From NCBI RefSeq assembly GCF_004005905.1, contig NZ_SACO01000003.1, positions 310,001 to 374,000 of the forward strand: DNA of 64,000 nt, read 5' to 3'. The DNA is from Novosphingobium umbonatum. Lineage in GTDB: Bacteria > Pseudomonadota > Alphaproteobacteria > Sphingomonadales > Sphingomonadaceae. Below the pieces are notes generated by a model. That model had not been told where the DNA came from. It made no database searches and saw only the letters and a list, made by a program, of their open reading frames with translations. Both the position numbers and the translations under genes were made by a program. Within the stretch, counting starts at the first letter, position 1; every line of letters starts with the position of its first letter. This document shows, piece by piece, positions 21,036 through 30,717 of the stretch.

Positions 21036-21950
21036 GTGCCTGAACATAACCGCCCCTTCCTCGCGCTGGGCCTGCGCCTGCTGGCCGCCTTTGCGCTGGC
21101 CACGCTCTATATGCTGGTCAAATACGTCAATGCCCAAGGCGTAGCCCTGCCGGAAATCATGTTCTGGCGGCAGGCGGTGTCCTTGCCGCTGCTGCTGGGC
21201 TGGGTTTTCGCCACGGGGCAAACCGCGCAATTGCGCAGCCAGCGGCGCAAGGCCCATGCGATGCGATCGGTGATGGGCACGATCGGCATGGTCACCTTGT
21301 TTGGCGCGCAAATCCTGCTGCCTTTGGCGGTGGCGACCGTGCTGGGCTTTACCACGCCCTTGTTCGCGGTGATCCTGACCGCGCTGGTGCTCAAAGACCG
21401 CGTAGGCCTGTGGCGCTGGGCGGCGGTGGTGCTGGGCTTTGCGGGCGTGCTGGTCATTGCCCAACCGGGCAGCGCGGGGGCCATGCACCTGCCGCCTTTG
21501 GGCGCGGCGGCGGGCTTGCTCACCGGCCTACTGGTGGCGATCATCAGCCTGCAAATCCGCGATCTGACCCGCACGGAAACGCCTTTGTCGGTGGTGTTCT
21601 ATTTCGCGCTGTTCTCCACCATGATCCTCGCGCCTTTGCTGCCCTTTTTCGCTACGGCGCACTCGGCGCAGGTGTGGGGCATCATTTTGGTGCTGGGCGT
21701 GATCGGTACAGCGGCGCAAATGCTGCTGACGGCGGCGCTGCGTTATGGCGCAGCGGCCAGCGTGCTGGTGATGGATTATACCACTCTGGTGTGGACTACG
21801 CTCTATGGCTGGCTGGTGTTTGATCAATTGCCCCCCAGCCATACGTGGCTAGGCGCGCCCTTGATCGTGGCCGCGGGTCTGGTGATTGCGTGGCGCGAAC
21901 ATATCAAGCTGCGCCGCTTACAGGCCGTCGAGCAAACGCCGCCCGCGTAA
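21036..21950 (+). CDS. EamA/DMT-family transporter
   Basis: A 304-residue inner-membrane protein with about ten hydrophobic helices in two EamA repeats; the glutamate in GVALPEIMFWRQ of the first repeat is the typical marker. It resembles drug/metabolite exporters of the RhaT/S-adenosylmethionine carrier type. The substrate is not predictable. It starts with GTG at 21036 and overlaps the end of the convergent membrane protein gene by 33 bases. Confidence 0.9.
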   Translation: MPEHNRPFLALGLRLLAAFALATLYMLVKYVNAQGVALPEIMFWRQAVSLPLLLGWVFATGQTAQLRSQRRKAHAMRSVMGTIGMVTLFGAQILLPLAVATVLGFTTPLFAVILTALVLKDRVGLWRWAAVVLGFAGVLVIAQPGSAGAMHLPPLGAAAGLLTGLLVAIISLQIRDLTRTETPLSVVFYFALFSTMILAPLLPFFATAHSAQVWGIILVLGVIGTAAQMLLTAALRYGAAASVLVMDYTTLVWTTLYGWLVFDQLPPSHTWLGAPLIVAAGLVIAWREHIKLRRLQAVEQTPPA

Positions 21951-22409
21951 GGCCAGTTCTACCCGAAAGGCGCAGACCGAACCGATGGCCATGCCCAGCA
22001 GTGCCTCGCTGGCCATATCCAGCCATGGGCTAGGCGGCATATCCATCATTTGAAACCGCGTATATTGCCGCGCCGCGACCAATCCCATCAGCAGGACCAT
22101 CGAGGCTGCCGAGGGGCGCATCATCAGCGCCCCGCTGGCATCATCCAACCTGAGCGCGGTCAGCTTGCCACGATGCCAGCCCAAGGGCAGACCCAGCACA
22201 GCGCCCAGCGCCAGCCCGCCGATCTGCGCGGCGTCGGGGTGTTGGCGCGACAGCATAAAGCCGATGCCCGACACCACCAGTACCGGCACGACCCAGACCC
22301 AGCGCAGCTTTAACACCCTCTCGCGCCCGATCTCCCGCGCACGCAGCAGCATGACCAAAGCCACAATCGTGACCGCGATCCAGATGCCCAAATGATTGCT
22401 TGCCGCCAT
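21918..22409 (-). CDS. CcdC-like multi-spanning membrane protein
   Basis: A 163-residue protein with about four hydrophobic helices (6-22, 38-55, 65-79 and 100-140). The arrangement, with a short basic loop WHRGKLTALR mid-protein, recalls the CcdC/DUF1453 family. Function unknown. Its Shine-Dalgarno AGGGGG lies inside the 3' arm of a 40-nt palindrome, so translation may be structure-controlled. Its 3' end overlaps the transporter gene. Confidence 0.75.
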   Translation of the reverse strand: MAASNHLGIWIAVTIVALVMLLRAREIGRERVLKLRWVWVVPVLVVSGIGFMLSRQHPDAAQIGGLALGAVLGLPLGWHRGKLTALRLDDASGALMMRPSAASMVLLMGLVAARQYTRFQMMDMPPSPWLDMASEALLGMAIGSVCAFRVELALRGRRLLDGL

Positions 22410-22414
22410 GAAAA

Positions 22415-22454
22415 AGCCCCCTTGTGTATTAGCATGCTAACACACAAGGGGGCT
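22415..22454 (-). terminator. 40-nt palindromic terminator after gcvPB, carrying the next gene's Shine-Dalgarno
   Basis: Twenty-base arms AGCCCCCTTGTGTATTAGCA and its complement pair with a single non-Watson-Crick position, leaving virtually no loop (centre TTAGCATGCTAA). On the minus strand five T follow, giving an intrinsic terminator 32 bp after the gcvPB stop. The distal arm ends GGGGGCT only 5-6 bases before the ATG of the next gene at 22409, so the hairpin also masks that ribosome site. The centre could in addition be a repressor operator. Confidence 0.85.
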
Positions 22455-22485
22455 CCTCGCTACCCGATTGTTAAGGGCTGAAAGT

Positions 22486-24042
22486 TCAGTCCTTCCACAC
22501 CAGCTTGGGCTTGCGCGCGGCCAGCGTTTCATCGACGCGGCGGCGCGGCGTGTAATGCGGCGCGCTTTTCAGCGTCACGTCACCCGCCTTGGCGCGTTCA
22601 GCCAGAGCGCGCATCGAAGCGATCAGGCGATCGGTACCCGCCTTGCTCTCGGTCTCGGTCGGTTCGACCAACATCGCGCCATGCACCACCAGCGGGAAAT
22701 AGACCGTCATCGGGTGGAAACCCTCGTCGATCAGACCCTTGGCGACGTCCAGCGTGGTAAAGCCTTCGGCCAGACCATTGTCGCTGAACAAAGCCTCATG
22801 CATGCAAGGGCCAGCAGCGGCGAAAGGCGCGTCCAGCACGTCTTCAAGGCTGCGCAGGATGTAGTTGGCGTTGAGCACCGCATCCTCGGCCACCTGACGC
22901 AGGCCGTCATTGCCATGGCTGAGGATATAGGCCAGTGCGCGGGTGAACATGCCCATCTGGCCATGGAAGGCAGCCATACGGCCAAAGCTCTGCGCGTGGC
23001 CCTGGGCCGCGGCATCTTCTTCCTCGATCAGATGGGCCACGCCAGCGTCATCGCGCTGCACGAAAGGCAGAGGCGCAAAGGGGGCCAGCGCCGCCGACAG
23101 CACCACCGGACCCGAACCGGGGCCGCCACCGCCATGCGGGGTGGAGAAGGTCTTGTGCAGATTGATATGCATGGCGTCCACGCCCAGATCGCCCGGACGC
23201 ACCTTGCCCACGATGGCGTTGAAATTGGCGCCATCGCAATAGACATAGCCACCAACCGCATGAACCGCGTCCGAAATGCGCTTCATGTCGCGCTCGAACA
23301 GGCCGCAAGTGTTGGGGTTGGTGATCATCACACCCGCCACATCGGGCCCAAGGCGCGACACCAGCGCATCGAAATCGACGCGGCCATCGGCATTGGCGGG
23401 GATGCTTTCCACGCGGAAACCGGCGAAGGCAGCCGTTGCGGGATTGGTGCCATGCGCGCTTTCGGGCACCAGCACCACGGGGCGGTCTTCGCCCTTGGCC
23501 TCAATCGCGGCGCGGATGCACAGCAGGCCACACAGTTCGCCATGCGCGCCCGCCTTGGGGCTGAGCGCCACAGCGGCCATGCCGGTCAGCGTGATCAGCC
23601 AGTCCGACAATTCGGCAATCGCTTCAAACGCGCCCGCCACGCTCTGCTTGGGCTGCAAAGGGTGGATGTCGGCAAAACCGGCCAGACGCGCCATTTTCTC
23701 ATTGAGGCGCGGATTATGCTTCATGGTGCAGGAACCCAGCGGGAACGGCCCCAAGTCAATCGCATAATTCTGGCGCGACAGGCGGGTGTAATGGCGCACC
23801 ACTTCCGGCTCGGACAGGCCGGGCAGAGCGGGCGCGGCCTTGCGCAGGAATTTGGACAAACCAGCGACAGGCGCGGCTTCCGGCTCAGGCAAATCAACGC
23901 CATAGGTGCCAGCCTGACCCAGTTCAAAGATCAGCGCTTCTTCCAGCTGCAAACCCTTGTCGCCGCTGGCGGTGGTGGGCAGGGCGCTGCCAGCGGGCCC
24001 CATTTCAGGCTTCCAGCCCGATGCATTAGGAGCGTTCATCAC
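22486..24042 (-). CDS. gcvPB: Glycine dehydrogenase (decarboxylating) subunit 2
   Basis: A 518-residue PLP enzyme half, the C-terminal-equivalent subunit of the glycine cleavage P-protein. PLP lysine lies in [18 protein letters not shown] (near 292), and [10 protein letters not shown] and DGANFNAI are conserved. Together with GcvPA it decarboxylates glycine and passes aminomethyl to GcvH. It is last in the riboswitch-controlled operon and overlaps gcvPA (ATGA). Confidence 0.97.
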   Translation of the reverse strand: MMNAPNASGWKPEMGPAGSALPTTASGDKGLQLEEALIFELGQAGTYGVDLPEPEAAPVAGLSKFLRKAAPALPGLSEPEVVRHYTRLSRQNYAIDLGPFPLGSCTMKHNPRLNEKMARLAGFADIHPLQPKQSVAGAFEAIAELSDWLITLTGMAAVALSPKAGAHGELCGLLCIRAAIEAKGEDRPVVLVPESAHGTNPATAAFAGFRVESIPANADGRVDFDALVSRLGPDVAGVMITNPNTCGLFERDMKRISDAVHAVGGYVYCDGANFNAIVGKVRPGDLGVDAMHINLHKTFSTPHGGGGPGSGPVVLSAALAPFAPLPFVQRDDAGVAHLIEEEDAAAQGHAQSFGRMAAFHGQMGMFTRALAYILSHGNDGLRQVAEDAVLNANYILRSLEDVLDAPFAAAGPCMHEALFSDNGLAEGFTTLDVAKGLIDEGFHPMTVYFPLVVHGAMLVEPTETESKAGTDRLIASMRALAERAKAGDVTLKSAPHYTPRRRVDETLAARKPKLVWKD

Positions 24043-25394
24043 AGCACCTCCTTCAGCGCGGCCACCAGTGCCGCAATATCCTCATCGCTCGTGCATTCGC
24101 TGGCCGTGACCAGCAGGCCCGCATGCAATTGACTGGCCTGCGGATAGAGGCGACCCAGCGCCACGCCGCCCAGCACACCGCGATCGGCCAGAGCGCGCAC
24201 AGCCTGACGCGCGTCCGATGGCAGCAGAACGGTGAATTCGTTGAAATAGGCGTTGTTGAGCAAAGTCACCCCCGGCAGAGCCGAAAGCGCAGCCGCCACC
24301 GCCTGCGCACGGCCATGGTTGACCGCCGCCAGTTGCGCGAGCCCTTCCCCGCCCAGCAAGCTCATGTGGATGCTGAAGGCCAGCGCGCAAAGGCCTGCAT
24401 TGGTGCAGATATTGCTGGTGGCCTTTTCGCGGCGGATATGCTGCTCACGGGTGGACAGGGTCAGCACAAAGCTGCGGCGGCCATCGGCATCCACCGTTTC
24501 GCCACAAAGGCGACCGGGCATCTGGCGCACGAATTTCTCGCGGCAACCAAACAGGCCCAGATAAGGCCCGCCAAAATTGAGGCCCACGCCCAGAGACTGG
24601 CCTTCACCCACCACAATATCCGCGCCCAACACACCGGGCGCTTCCAGCAGGCCCAAAGCCACGGGCTCGGTCACCACCGCGATCAGCAGTGCGCCCTTGG
24701 CATGGGCGGCCTCGGCAATCGCGGCCAGATCGGGCACACGGCCCAGAATATCGGGATATTGCACCACAACCGCGCTGGTTTCGCCATCCACGCCAGCGAT
24801 CAGCTCGGCGTCATCGGCCTCGGCGCTCAACACCGGCAGGCGGGCTTCCAGCACATCGCCGGTAAAGCGCGCCATGGTTTCCGCCGTCGCCACATAATGC
24901 GGGTGGAGACCGCCCGACAGCAGCACCTTGTTCCGCTTGGTCACGCGGCCCGCCATTGCAATCGCTTCCCAGCAGGCGGTCGAGCCGTCATACATCGAAG
25001 CATTGGCAATATCGGTGCCAAACAGGCGCGCCACCTGCGTCTGGAACTCGAACAGAACCTGCAACGTCCCCTGCGCGATTTCCGGCTGATAGGGCGTATA
25101 AGCGGTCAGAAACTCGCCGCGCTGGATCAGGTGATCGACGCTGGCGGGGATATGATGCCGATAGGCGCCTGCGCCCAGAAAGAAGGGCGCGGCACCGGCC
25201 GAAAGGTTGCGCGCGGCCAGCTTGGTCATGTGGCGTTCGACCGCCATTTCGCTAGCATGCGGGGCCAGACCGGCAATCGGGCCAGCCTGCAACGCATCGG
25301 CGGGCACATCGGCGAAAAGCTCGTCGATATGCGCGGCGCCAATGCGCTCCAGCATGGCGCTGCGGTCGGCTGCTGTGAGAGGCAGATAACGCAT
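24039..25394 (-). CDS. gcvPA: Glycine dehydrogenase (decarboxylating) subunit 1
   Basis: A 451-residue protein matching the N-terminal-equivalent subunit of the two-part P-protein: [37 protein letters not shown] and [20 protein letters not shown] are family hallmarks. It lies 6 bp after gcvH. Split gcvP is usual in sphingomonads, in contrast to the fused protein of enterobacteria. Confidence 0.97.
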   Translation of the reverse strand: MRYLPLTAADRSAMLERIGAAHIDELFADVPADALQAGPIAGLAPHASEMAVERHMTKLAARNLSAGAAPFFLGAGAYRHHIPASVDHLIQRGEFLTAYTPYQPEIAQGTLQVLFEFQTQVARLFGTDIANASMYDGSTACWEAIAMAGRVTKRNKVLLSGGLHPHYVATAETMARFTGDVLEARLPVLSAEADDAELIAGVDGETSAVVVQYPDILGRVPDLAAIAEAAHAKGALLIAVVTEPVALGLLEAPGVLGADIVVGEGQSLGVGLNFGGPYLGLFGCREKFVRQMPGRLCGETVDADGRRSFVLTLSTREQHIRREKATSNICTNAGLCALAFSIHMSLLGGEGLAQLAAVNHGRAQAVAAALSALPGVTLLNNAYFNEFTVLLPSDARQAVRALADRGVLGGVALGRLYPQASQLHAGLLVTASECTSDEDIAALVAALKEVL

Positions 25395-25400
25395 GAGGGC

Positions 25401-25772
25401 TTAAAGCTCCGCAATATAGGCAGCGTAAGCCGCCTCATCCATCAAATCGCCAAGTTCGGCGGCATCGGCCACGCTTTGGCGCCACAGCCAACCTTCGCCG
25501 TCGGGCGCGGTGTTGACCAGTTCGGGGGCTTCTTCCAGCGCCGGATTGCCTTCCAGCACTTCGCCGCCCACGGGGGCGTAAACGTCGCTGGCGGCCTTCA
25601 CGCTGTCGACCACAGCGGCGGTGTCGCCCTTGGACAGCGCTTTGCCCGCTTCGGGCACTTCGACAAAGGTGATGTCGCCCAAAGCGTTCTGGGCATAATC
25701 GGTGATGCCTACGGTGGCGACGTCGCCTTCAACGGAAATCCACTCGTGGTCCTTGGTGAAATAGCGGGTCAT
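25401..25772 (-). CDS. gcvH: Glycine cleavage system H protein
   Basis: A 123-residue lipoyl carrier protein. Lys59 in [14 protein letters not shown] is the lipoylation site. It shuttles the aminomethyl group between P and T proteins. The start codon overlaps the gcvT stop (TAATG). Confidence 0.98.
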   Translation of the reverse strand: MTRYFTKDHEWISVEGDVATVGITDYAQNALGDITFVEVPEAGKALSKGDTAAVVDSVKAASDVYAPVGGEVLEGNPALEEAPELVNTAPDGEGWLWRQSVADAAELGDLMDEAAYAAYIAEL

Positions 25773-26932
25773 TACGCGGCTCCTTTCCGGAAATAGCGAT
25801 GGGGGACAAAAGGCATGGGGGTGACGATGGCGGGCAGCTTCTTGCCGCGCACATCGATGAAAAGTTCAGTGCCAGGGGTGGCCAGCGCGGCGGGCACATC
25901 GGCCATGGCAATGGGCTTGCCCAGGCTGGGGGCGAAACCGCCCGAGGTCAGCACGCCAACTTTTTCCTCGCCGTGATAAACCTCCGCGCCTTCGCGGGCG
26001 GCCTGACGGCCTTGCAGGGTCAGGCCGATGCGCTTGGTTGCGGTGCCTTCGGCCAGCGCGGCCTGAATGCGTTCCGCACCGGGGAAACCGCCTTCGACGC
26101 GGCGGCGCTTGTTGATGCCAAAGGTCAGGCCAGCGCTGATCGGGTCGATCTGTTCGTTGAGATCATGGCCATAGAGCGGCAGGCCCGCCTCCATCCGCAA
26201 GCTGTCACGCGCGCCAAGGCCGATCGGCTTCACGCTGGGATGGGCGCAAAGCGCATCGGCGAAGGCGGCGGCATGTTCGGCGGGCAGCGAGATTTCATAG
26301 CCATCCTCGCCGGTGTACCCCGAACGCGAGGCGTGGATTTCAACGCCGTTCCACAGATAGGGCCCAGACTGCATGAAGCCCAGCTCATCCACCGCCACAA
26401 TCTGAGGCTGGGCAGGCGTCAGGCCCAGCGAGGCCAGCGCCAGCGCCGCTTCCGGCCCTTGCAGCGCCAGCAAAGCGGCCTCTTCCAGATGGCTCAGCGT
26501 GATTTCATCGGGCAGATATTCGCGCAAATGGCCGATATCATCCCACTTGGTCGCGCCGTTCACCACCATATAGAGGCCCGAATTCCAGCGCGTGACCATC
26601 AGGTCATCCAGCACGCCGCCTTCTTCGTTCAGCAGCAGCGAATAGCGCTGACGACCAACCTTAAGCGTCGACAGGTCGATGGGCAGCAGCGCTTCGACCG
26701 CCGCATCCAGACCTTCGCCCGCCAGATAGAGCTGGCCCATATGGCTGACGTCAAACAGACCGGCATGTTCGCGGGTCCACAGATGTTCGGCCATGATGCC
26801 TTCATATTGCACCGGCATCCAGTAACCGGCGAATTCCACCATGCGGCCGCCGCGTTCACGGTGCCAGCTGTCCAGCGGAAGAATGAGGGTTTCGGGCGTT
26901 TCGGCCTCTTCAATATTGTATGTGTCGCTCAC
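25772..26932 (-). CDS. gcvT: Aminomethyltransferase (glycine cleavage T protein)
   Basis: A 386-residue folate-dependent enzyme that releases ammonia and forms methylene-tetrahydrofolate. [17 protein letters not shown] and the [13 protein letters not shown] segment are T-protein signatures. It is the first gene of gcvT-gcvH-gcvPA-gcvPB, directly behind the glycine riboswitch. Confidence 0.97.
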   Translation of the reverse strand: MSDTYNIEEAETPETLILPLDSWHRERGGRMVEFAGYWMPVQYEGIMAEHLWTREHAGLFDVSHMGQLYLAGEGLDAAVEALLPIDLSTLKVGRQRYSLLLNEEGGVLDDLMVTRWNSGLYMVVNGATKWDDIGHLREYLPDEITLSHLEEAALLALQGPEAALALASLGLTPAQPQIVAVDELGFMQSGPYLWNGVEIHASRSGYTGEDGYEISLPAEHAAAFADALCAHPSVKPIGLGARDSLRMEAGLPLYGHDLNEQIDPISAGLTFGINKRRRVEGGFPGAERIQAALAEGTATKRIGLTLQGRQAAREGAEVYHGEEKVGVLTSGGFAPSLGKPIAMADVPAALATPGTELFIDVRGKKLPAIVTPMPFVPHRYFRKGAA

Positions 26933-26954
26933 AAATCAGACTTCCACGCAAGGT

Positions 26955-27180
26955 TGCACCGGTTACGGCGCCCCCTCTGTCACGGAAACCTGAGAGCTTG
27001 GCCCATGCCTGTCGGCACGAGGTTACCCCTTCGGCGGCCACTCGGCGTCTAGCACCAGTGGCTCTTTCCAGAGCATCGCTGTTGATCGACACGGTCCCTT
27101 GTGCCTGAGAGATTCCGGGGCGGTTGCTCCTTCGGCGTCCGGCAATTCTGGCGAATCACCGGAAACTCTCCCGCATCGAT
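26955..27180 (-). ncRNA. Tandem glycine riboswitch
   Basis: This is the 366-bp gap between dgt and gcvT. Read on the minus strand it has two aptamers. Aptamer 1 (about 27175-27090) opens GGAGAG, contains GCCGAAGGAGCAA and closes CTCTCAGGCA (27103-27112). Aptamer 2 (about 27065-26970) repeats GCCGAAGGGGTAA and GCTCTCAGG (26989-26998). Tandem glycine aptamers classically act as an ON switch for gcv operons, and the target here is gcvT. The aptamer edges are approximate and the expression platform was not resolved. Confidence 0.93.
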
Positions 27181-27298
27181 CAGCGATGCACCCGCCTTTC
27201 CCTGTTGCAGCGCAAAAGTCAAACCGGCGCGGCGGGCAACGGGGCATAATCTGTCATGAAATGATCCCAATGCGCAGAACTGCGCTAGGGAATTGGGC

Positions 27299-28459
27299 CT
27301 AAACGTTGGAAAGCCCCTCCGGCGCGCTGCCGTAAATCTGGGCATATTGCGCAATGGCGAAACGGTCGGTCATCCCTGCAATAAAATCGGCAATATGGCG
27401 ACTGGCCTGCGGTTCGGATGCCGGCATGCGCGCCAGCCAATCGGCCCCCATCAGCGCCGGATCGGCGCGATAGGCAGCGAACAGGCCAGCGGTCACCTGC
27501 TTGGCCTTGGCGGCGGTGGCCAATTGTTCGGGGTGATAATACAGCCGGTCATACATGAAACGCTTCAGGCTGCGCTCGGCCTCCGCCATGGCGGGGGAGA
27601 AGGCGACGCTGGCCCGCCCTGCCCCGCGCACATCGGCGATGCTGGCCATACCTGCGGTGCGCTCTTGAGTTTCGGCAATCAGGTCATTGACCATGATGCC
27701 GATCTGGCTGCGCACCAATTCGCGCAGCTTGCGGTCATGCGGGGCGTGGGGATGCTTGGCCTCCACCGCGCGCCATTGCTCGGCCACAAAGGGCTGGGTC
27801 ATCAGGTCATCAAGGCTGAGGAAACCGGCGCGCAGACCATCGTCAATGTCGTGGTTGTCATAGGCAATGTCATCGGCCAGCGCCGCCACTTGCGCCTCTA
27901 GGCAAGACCATTCGCCCAGATCCAGCGCGAAAGCGGCATCCAGTTCGGCCAGCGCCCAATTGGGATCGCGCACGGGGCCATTATGCTTGGCCAGACCTTC
28001 CAGCAATTCCCAGCTAAGATTCAAGCCATCATGCTCGCAATAGGGGCTTTCCAGGACCATCAACGTGCGCAGAGTATGGGCATTATGGTCCCACCCGCCC
28101 TGCCCTGCCAGCGCTTCGTCCAATGCGTCCTCACCACTATGGCCAAAGGGCGGGTGGCCGATGTCATGGGCAAGGCACAGGGCCTCCGTCAGATCCTCGT
28201 CCAGCCCAAGGCTGCGCGCAATCACGCGGCCGATCTGCGCCACTTCCAGACTATGGGTCAGCCGCACGCGGTAATGGTCCCCATCAGGCGCGATGAACAC
28301 CTGCGTCTTGTGCCGCAAACGGCGGAAAGCGATGGAATGGATGATCCGGTCGCGGTCGCGCTGATAGGGGGTGCGCGGACCACGCGCCACGGCGCCTTCC
28401 AGCGCGAATTGGCGGCCGCGCGTTTGGGCGGGATTACAGGCTAACGGAGAAAGAGGCAT
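27299..28459 (-). CDS. dgt: Deoxyguanosinetriphosphate triphosphohydrolase-like protein
   Basis: A 386-residue HD-domain hydrolase. Metal ligands are H69 in RLTHSLEVAQI, H98-D99 in CLAHDIGHPPFGHSGE and an aspartate in DIAYDNHDIDD near 193-200. The family cleaves dNTPs to nucleoside and triphosphate. It follows a small lipoprotein gene by 44 bp on the same strand, and precedes the riboswitch. Confidence 0.95.
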   Translation of the reverse strand: MPLSPLACNPAQTRGRQFALEGAVARGPRTPYQRDRDRIIHSIAFRRLRHKTQVFIAPDGDHYRVRLTHSLEVAQIGRVIARSLGLDEDLTEALCLAHDIGHPPFGHSGEDALDEALAGQGGWDHNAHTLRTLMVLESPYCEHDGLNLSWELLEGLAKHNGPVRDPNWALAELDAAFALDLGEWSCLEAQVAALADDIAYDNHDIDDGLRAGFLSLDDLMTQPFVAEQWRAVEAKHPHAPHDRKLRELVRSQIGIMVNDLIAETQERTAGMASIADVRGAGRASVAFSPAMAEAERSLKRFMYDRLYYHPEQLATAAKAKQVTAGLFAAYRADPALMGADWLARMPASEPQASRHIADFIAGMTDRFAIAQYAQIYGSAPEGLSNV

Positions 28460-28503
28460 AATCTGTCGGTTAGCCGAGCGGGCCTGCCATGACTAGCGGC
28501 AAA

Positions 28504-28800
28504 TCACCGCAACCAGCACACGCCAGCGGCGGTCAGTGTCACCTGCATCACTTGCGGATCATCAATCTTTTGCAAGGCGGCGGCAATTTCCAGCGGAGAA
28601 CGGTTCACACCCTTCAGCGCCTCCAACTTGCGCAATTGCGCCATGGTCAGTTGGTCGACCATCCGGCCCGCCATGCAACTGGCGACCGGAACAGGCATCC
28701 CCGCCCCTGTCAGTGCCCTCTCGATCCTTCCGCGCGCGATGGATTCGCCACAACCGGACAGGGTCAGCACCAGAACTAGAGCGGGGAGCATGGAACGCAT
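28504..28800 (-). CDS. Small predicted lipoprotein
   Basis: A 98-residue protein with lipobox LSGC (Cys17). The mature part is short and helical (IARGRIERALTGAGMP; DQLTMAQLRKLEALKG) with two further cysteines, C42 and C95. No known domain. It lies between pntB and dgt on the same strand with small gaps, so it is probably co-transcribed. An opposite-strand frame of similar length has no supporting features. Confidence 0.7.
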   Translation of the reverse strand: MRSMLPALVLVLTLSGCGESIARGRIERALTGAGMPVPVASCMAGRMVDQLTMAQLRKLEALKGVNRSPLEIAAALQKIDDPQVMQVTLTAAGVCWLR

Positions 28801-28834
28801 GGAATGTCAGAACCTTATATCAAGGCCTTGCCCA

Positions 28835-30412
28835 TCAATGCTGGAGGGATTTGACAATATCCTCCACCATCTTCTTGGCATCGGCCAACAGCATCATGGT
28901 CTGATCCATGTAGAACACATCATTATCCACGCCTGAATAGCCCACGCCACCCATCGAGCGCTTGATGAACATCACGGTCTTGGCCTTGTCCACGTCGAAG
29001 ACGGGCATGCCATAGATCGGGCTGCTCTTGTCGCTCTTGGCGGCGGGGTTGACCACGTCATTGGCGCCGATGATGAAGGCCACGTCGCATTGGCCAAATT
29101 CGGCGTTGATGTCTTCCAGTTCGAACACATCGTCATAGGGCACATTGGCCTCGGCCAGCAGCACATTCATATGGCCCGGCATACGCCCTGCCACGGGGTG
29201 AATGGCATATTTGACGCTGACGCCTTCCTTTTTCAGCACATCGCCCATTTCACGCAGGGCATGCTGGGCCTGAGATACGGCCATGCCATAGCCGGGGATG
29301 ATGATGACATTTTCCGCTTCTTTCAGCAGGAAAGCGGCATCTTCCGCGCTGCCCCGCTTCCACGGACGCTGCTCCTTGGGAGCACCACTGCCGCCTGCTT
29401 CCGGCGCGGCGCCAAAGCCACCCGCGATAACGGCAAGGAACCCACGGTTCATCGCCTTGCACATGATGTAGCTGAGGATCGCGCCCGAGGAACCCACCAG
29501 CGCACCGGTGATGATCATGGCGGTGTTATGCAGGGTAAAGCCCATGGCGGCGGCGGCCCAACCCGAATAGGAATTGAGCATCGAGACCACCACCGGCATA
29601 TCCGCCCCGCCGATCGGGATGATCAACAGGAAGCCGATGGCAAAGGACAGCACCGTGATCAGGCCGATCACCCACAGGCTCTGGTCCTGCGTGAAATAGG
29701 CCACCAGCCCCAGAATGGCCAGCAAAGTACCCAGATTGATCACATGACGGCCCGGCAACAGGATCGGCGCGCCGCCCATCTTGCCCGCCAGTTTCAGGAA
29801 AGCGATGACCGAACCGCTGAAAGTGATCGCACCGATGGCGATGCCCAGCCCCAGTTCGATACAGCTTTGCAGCATGATCGCCGGAGCAGGCGCTTCAGCC
29901 TTCAGTTGCGCCATGCGCAGGCTTTCCTCAAACACTTTGGTCATGGCCGCAGGGTCGGAGGAATTGCTTCCCAATGCGATAATGTTGCTGGCATGCGGCA
30001 CAGCCTGCGCCACCACATCGGCAATACCGAAAGCCTCGGGGTTGAGATAGGCCGCCCAGCCCACCAGCACCGCGGCAAGGCCAACCAGCGAGTGGAAAGC
30101 GGCAACCAGTTGCGGCATATCGGTCATGGCGATGCGACGGGCGATGATGAAGCCGATGCCGCCGCCAATCGCCAAAGCGCCGATGATCTCGGGCAGGCTG
30201 GCCACTTCATGTGTGACCAGCGTGGTGCCCACAGCAATCGTCATGCCCAACATGCCATAGCGATTGCCCGCCCGACTGGTCGCTGGCGAGGACAACCCGC
30301 GCAGGGCCAGAATGAACAGCACGCCCGACACCAGATAGGCCAGCATGGCCCATGAAGGCACAGCGGCATGGGCGGCTCCCGCCGCCGCGCTCAGAAGAGA
30401 GAGAACCATCAC
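28835..30412 (-). CDS. pntB: NAD(P) transhydrogenase subunit beta
   Basis: A 525-residue membrane protein: about nine transmembrane helices in the first 300 residues, then the soluble NADP(H)-binding domain III with IIIPGYGMAVSQAQ near residue 372 and GANDVVNPAA. It couples hydride transfer from NADH to NADP+ to proton inflow. Its start overlaps the pntAB stop by four bases. It is longer than many PntB by a glycine/proline-rich linker around 350-365. Confidence 0.96.
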   Translation of the reverse strand: MMVLSLLSAAAGAAHAAVPSWAMLAYLVSGVLFILALRGLSSPATSRAGNRYGMLGMTIAVGTTLVTHEVASLPEIIGALAIGGGIGFIIARRIAMTDMPQLVAAFHSLVGLAAVLVGWAAYLNPEAFGIADVVAQAVPHASNIIALGSNSSDPAAMTKVFEESLRMAQLKAEAPAPAIMLQSCIELGLGIAIGAITFSGSVIAFLKLAGKMGGAPILLPGRHVINLGTLLAILGLVAYFTQDQSLWVIGLITVLSFAIGFLLIIPIGGADMPVVVSMLNSYSGWAAAAMGFTLHNTAMIITGALVGSSGAILSYIMCKAMNRGFLAVIAGGFGAAPEAGGSGAPKEQRPWKRGSAEDAAFLLKEAENVIIIPGYGMAVSQAQHALREMGDVLKKEGVSVKYAIHPVAGRMPGHMNVLLAEANVPYDDVFELEDINAEFGQCDVAFIIGANDVVNPAAKSDKSSPIYGMPVFDVDKAKTVMFIKRSMGGVGYSGVDNDVFYMDQTMMLLADAKKMVEDIVKSLQH

Positions 30413-30705
30413 TTCTTCTCCTTCTTCTTATACATGGCCAGCATACGCGCCGTTACCGCAAAGCCGCCGAAAATATTGATCGAGGCCAGCACCACCGCGC
30501 CCAGCCCCAGCCATTTGGAAATGCCCGCTGCCTCGCCCAGACCGCTGGCCGCAGACGCGATCAGCGCGCCCACCACGATCACCGAGGAAATAGCATTGGT
30601 CACCGCCATCAAAGGCGTATGCAGGGCCGGCGTCACCGACCAGACCACGTAATAGCCCACGAAACAGGCCATTACAAAGATCGATAGAATCGAGATAAAG
30701 TCCAT
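30409..30705 (-). CDS. pntAB: NAD(P) transhydrogenase subunit alpha, membrane part
   Basis: A 98-residue protein with three hydrophobic helices ending in a lysine-rich cytoplasmic tail (MYKKKEKK). It corresponds to the C-terminal membrane segment that is fused to the soluble alpha domain in E. coli; separate genes are usual in alphaproteobacteria. It lies between pntAA and pntB. Confidence 0.95.
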   Translation of the reverse strand: MDFISILSIFVMACFVGYYVVWSVTPALHTPLMAVTNAISSVIVVGALIASAASGLGEAAGISKWLGLGAVVLASINIFGGFAVTARMLAMYKKKEKK

Positions 30706-30717
30706 TTACCGCCCCCT

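Noticed and set aside
28489..28779. Plus-strand open frame opposite the small lipoprotein gene
   Set aside because: No signal peptide, domain or ribosome site, whereas the minus-strand frame has a clear lipobox and fits the flanking operon.
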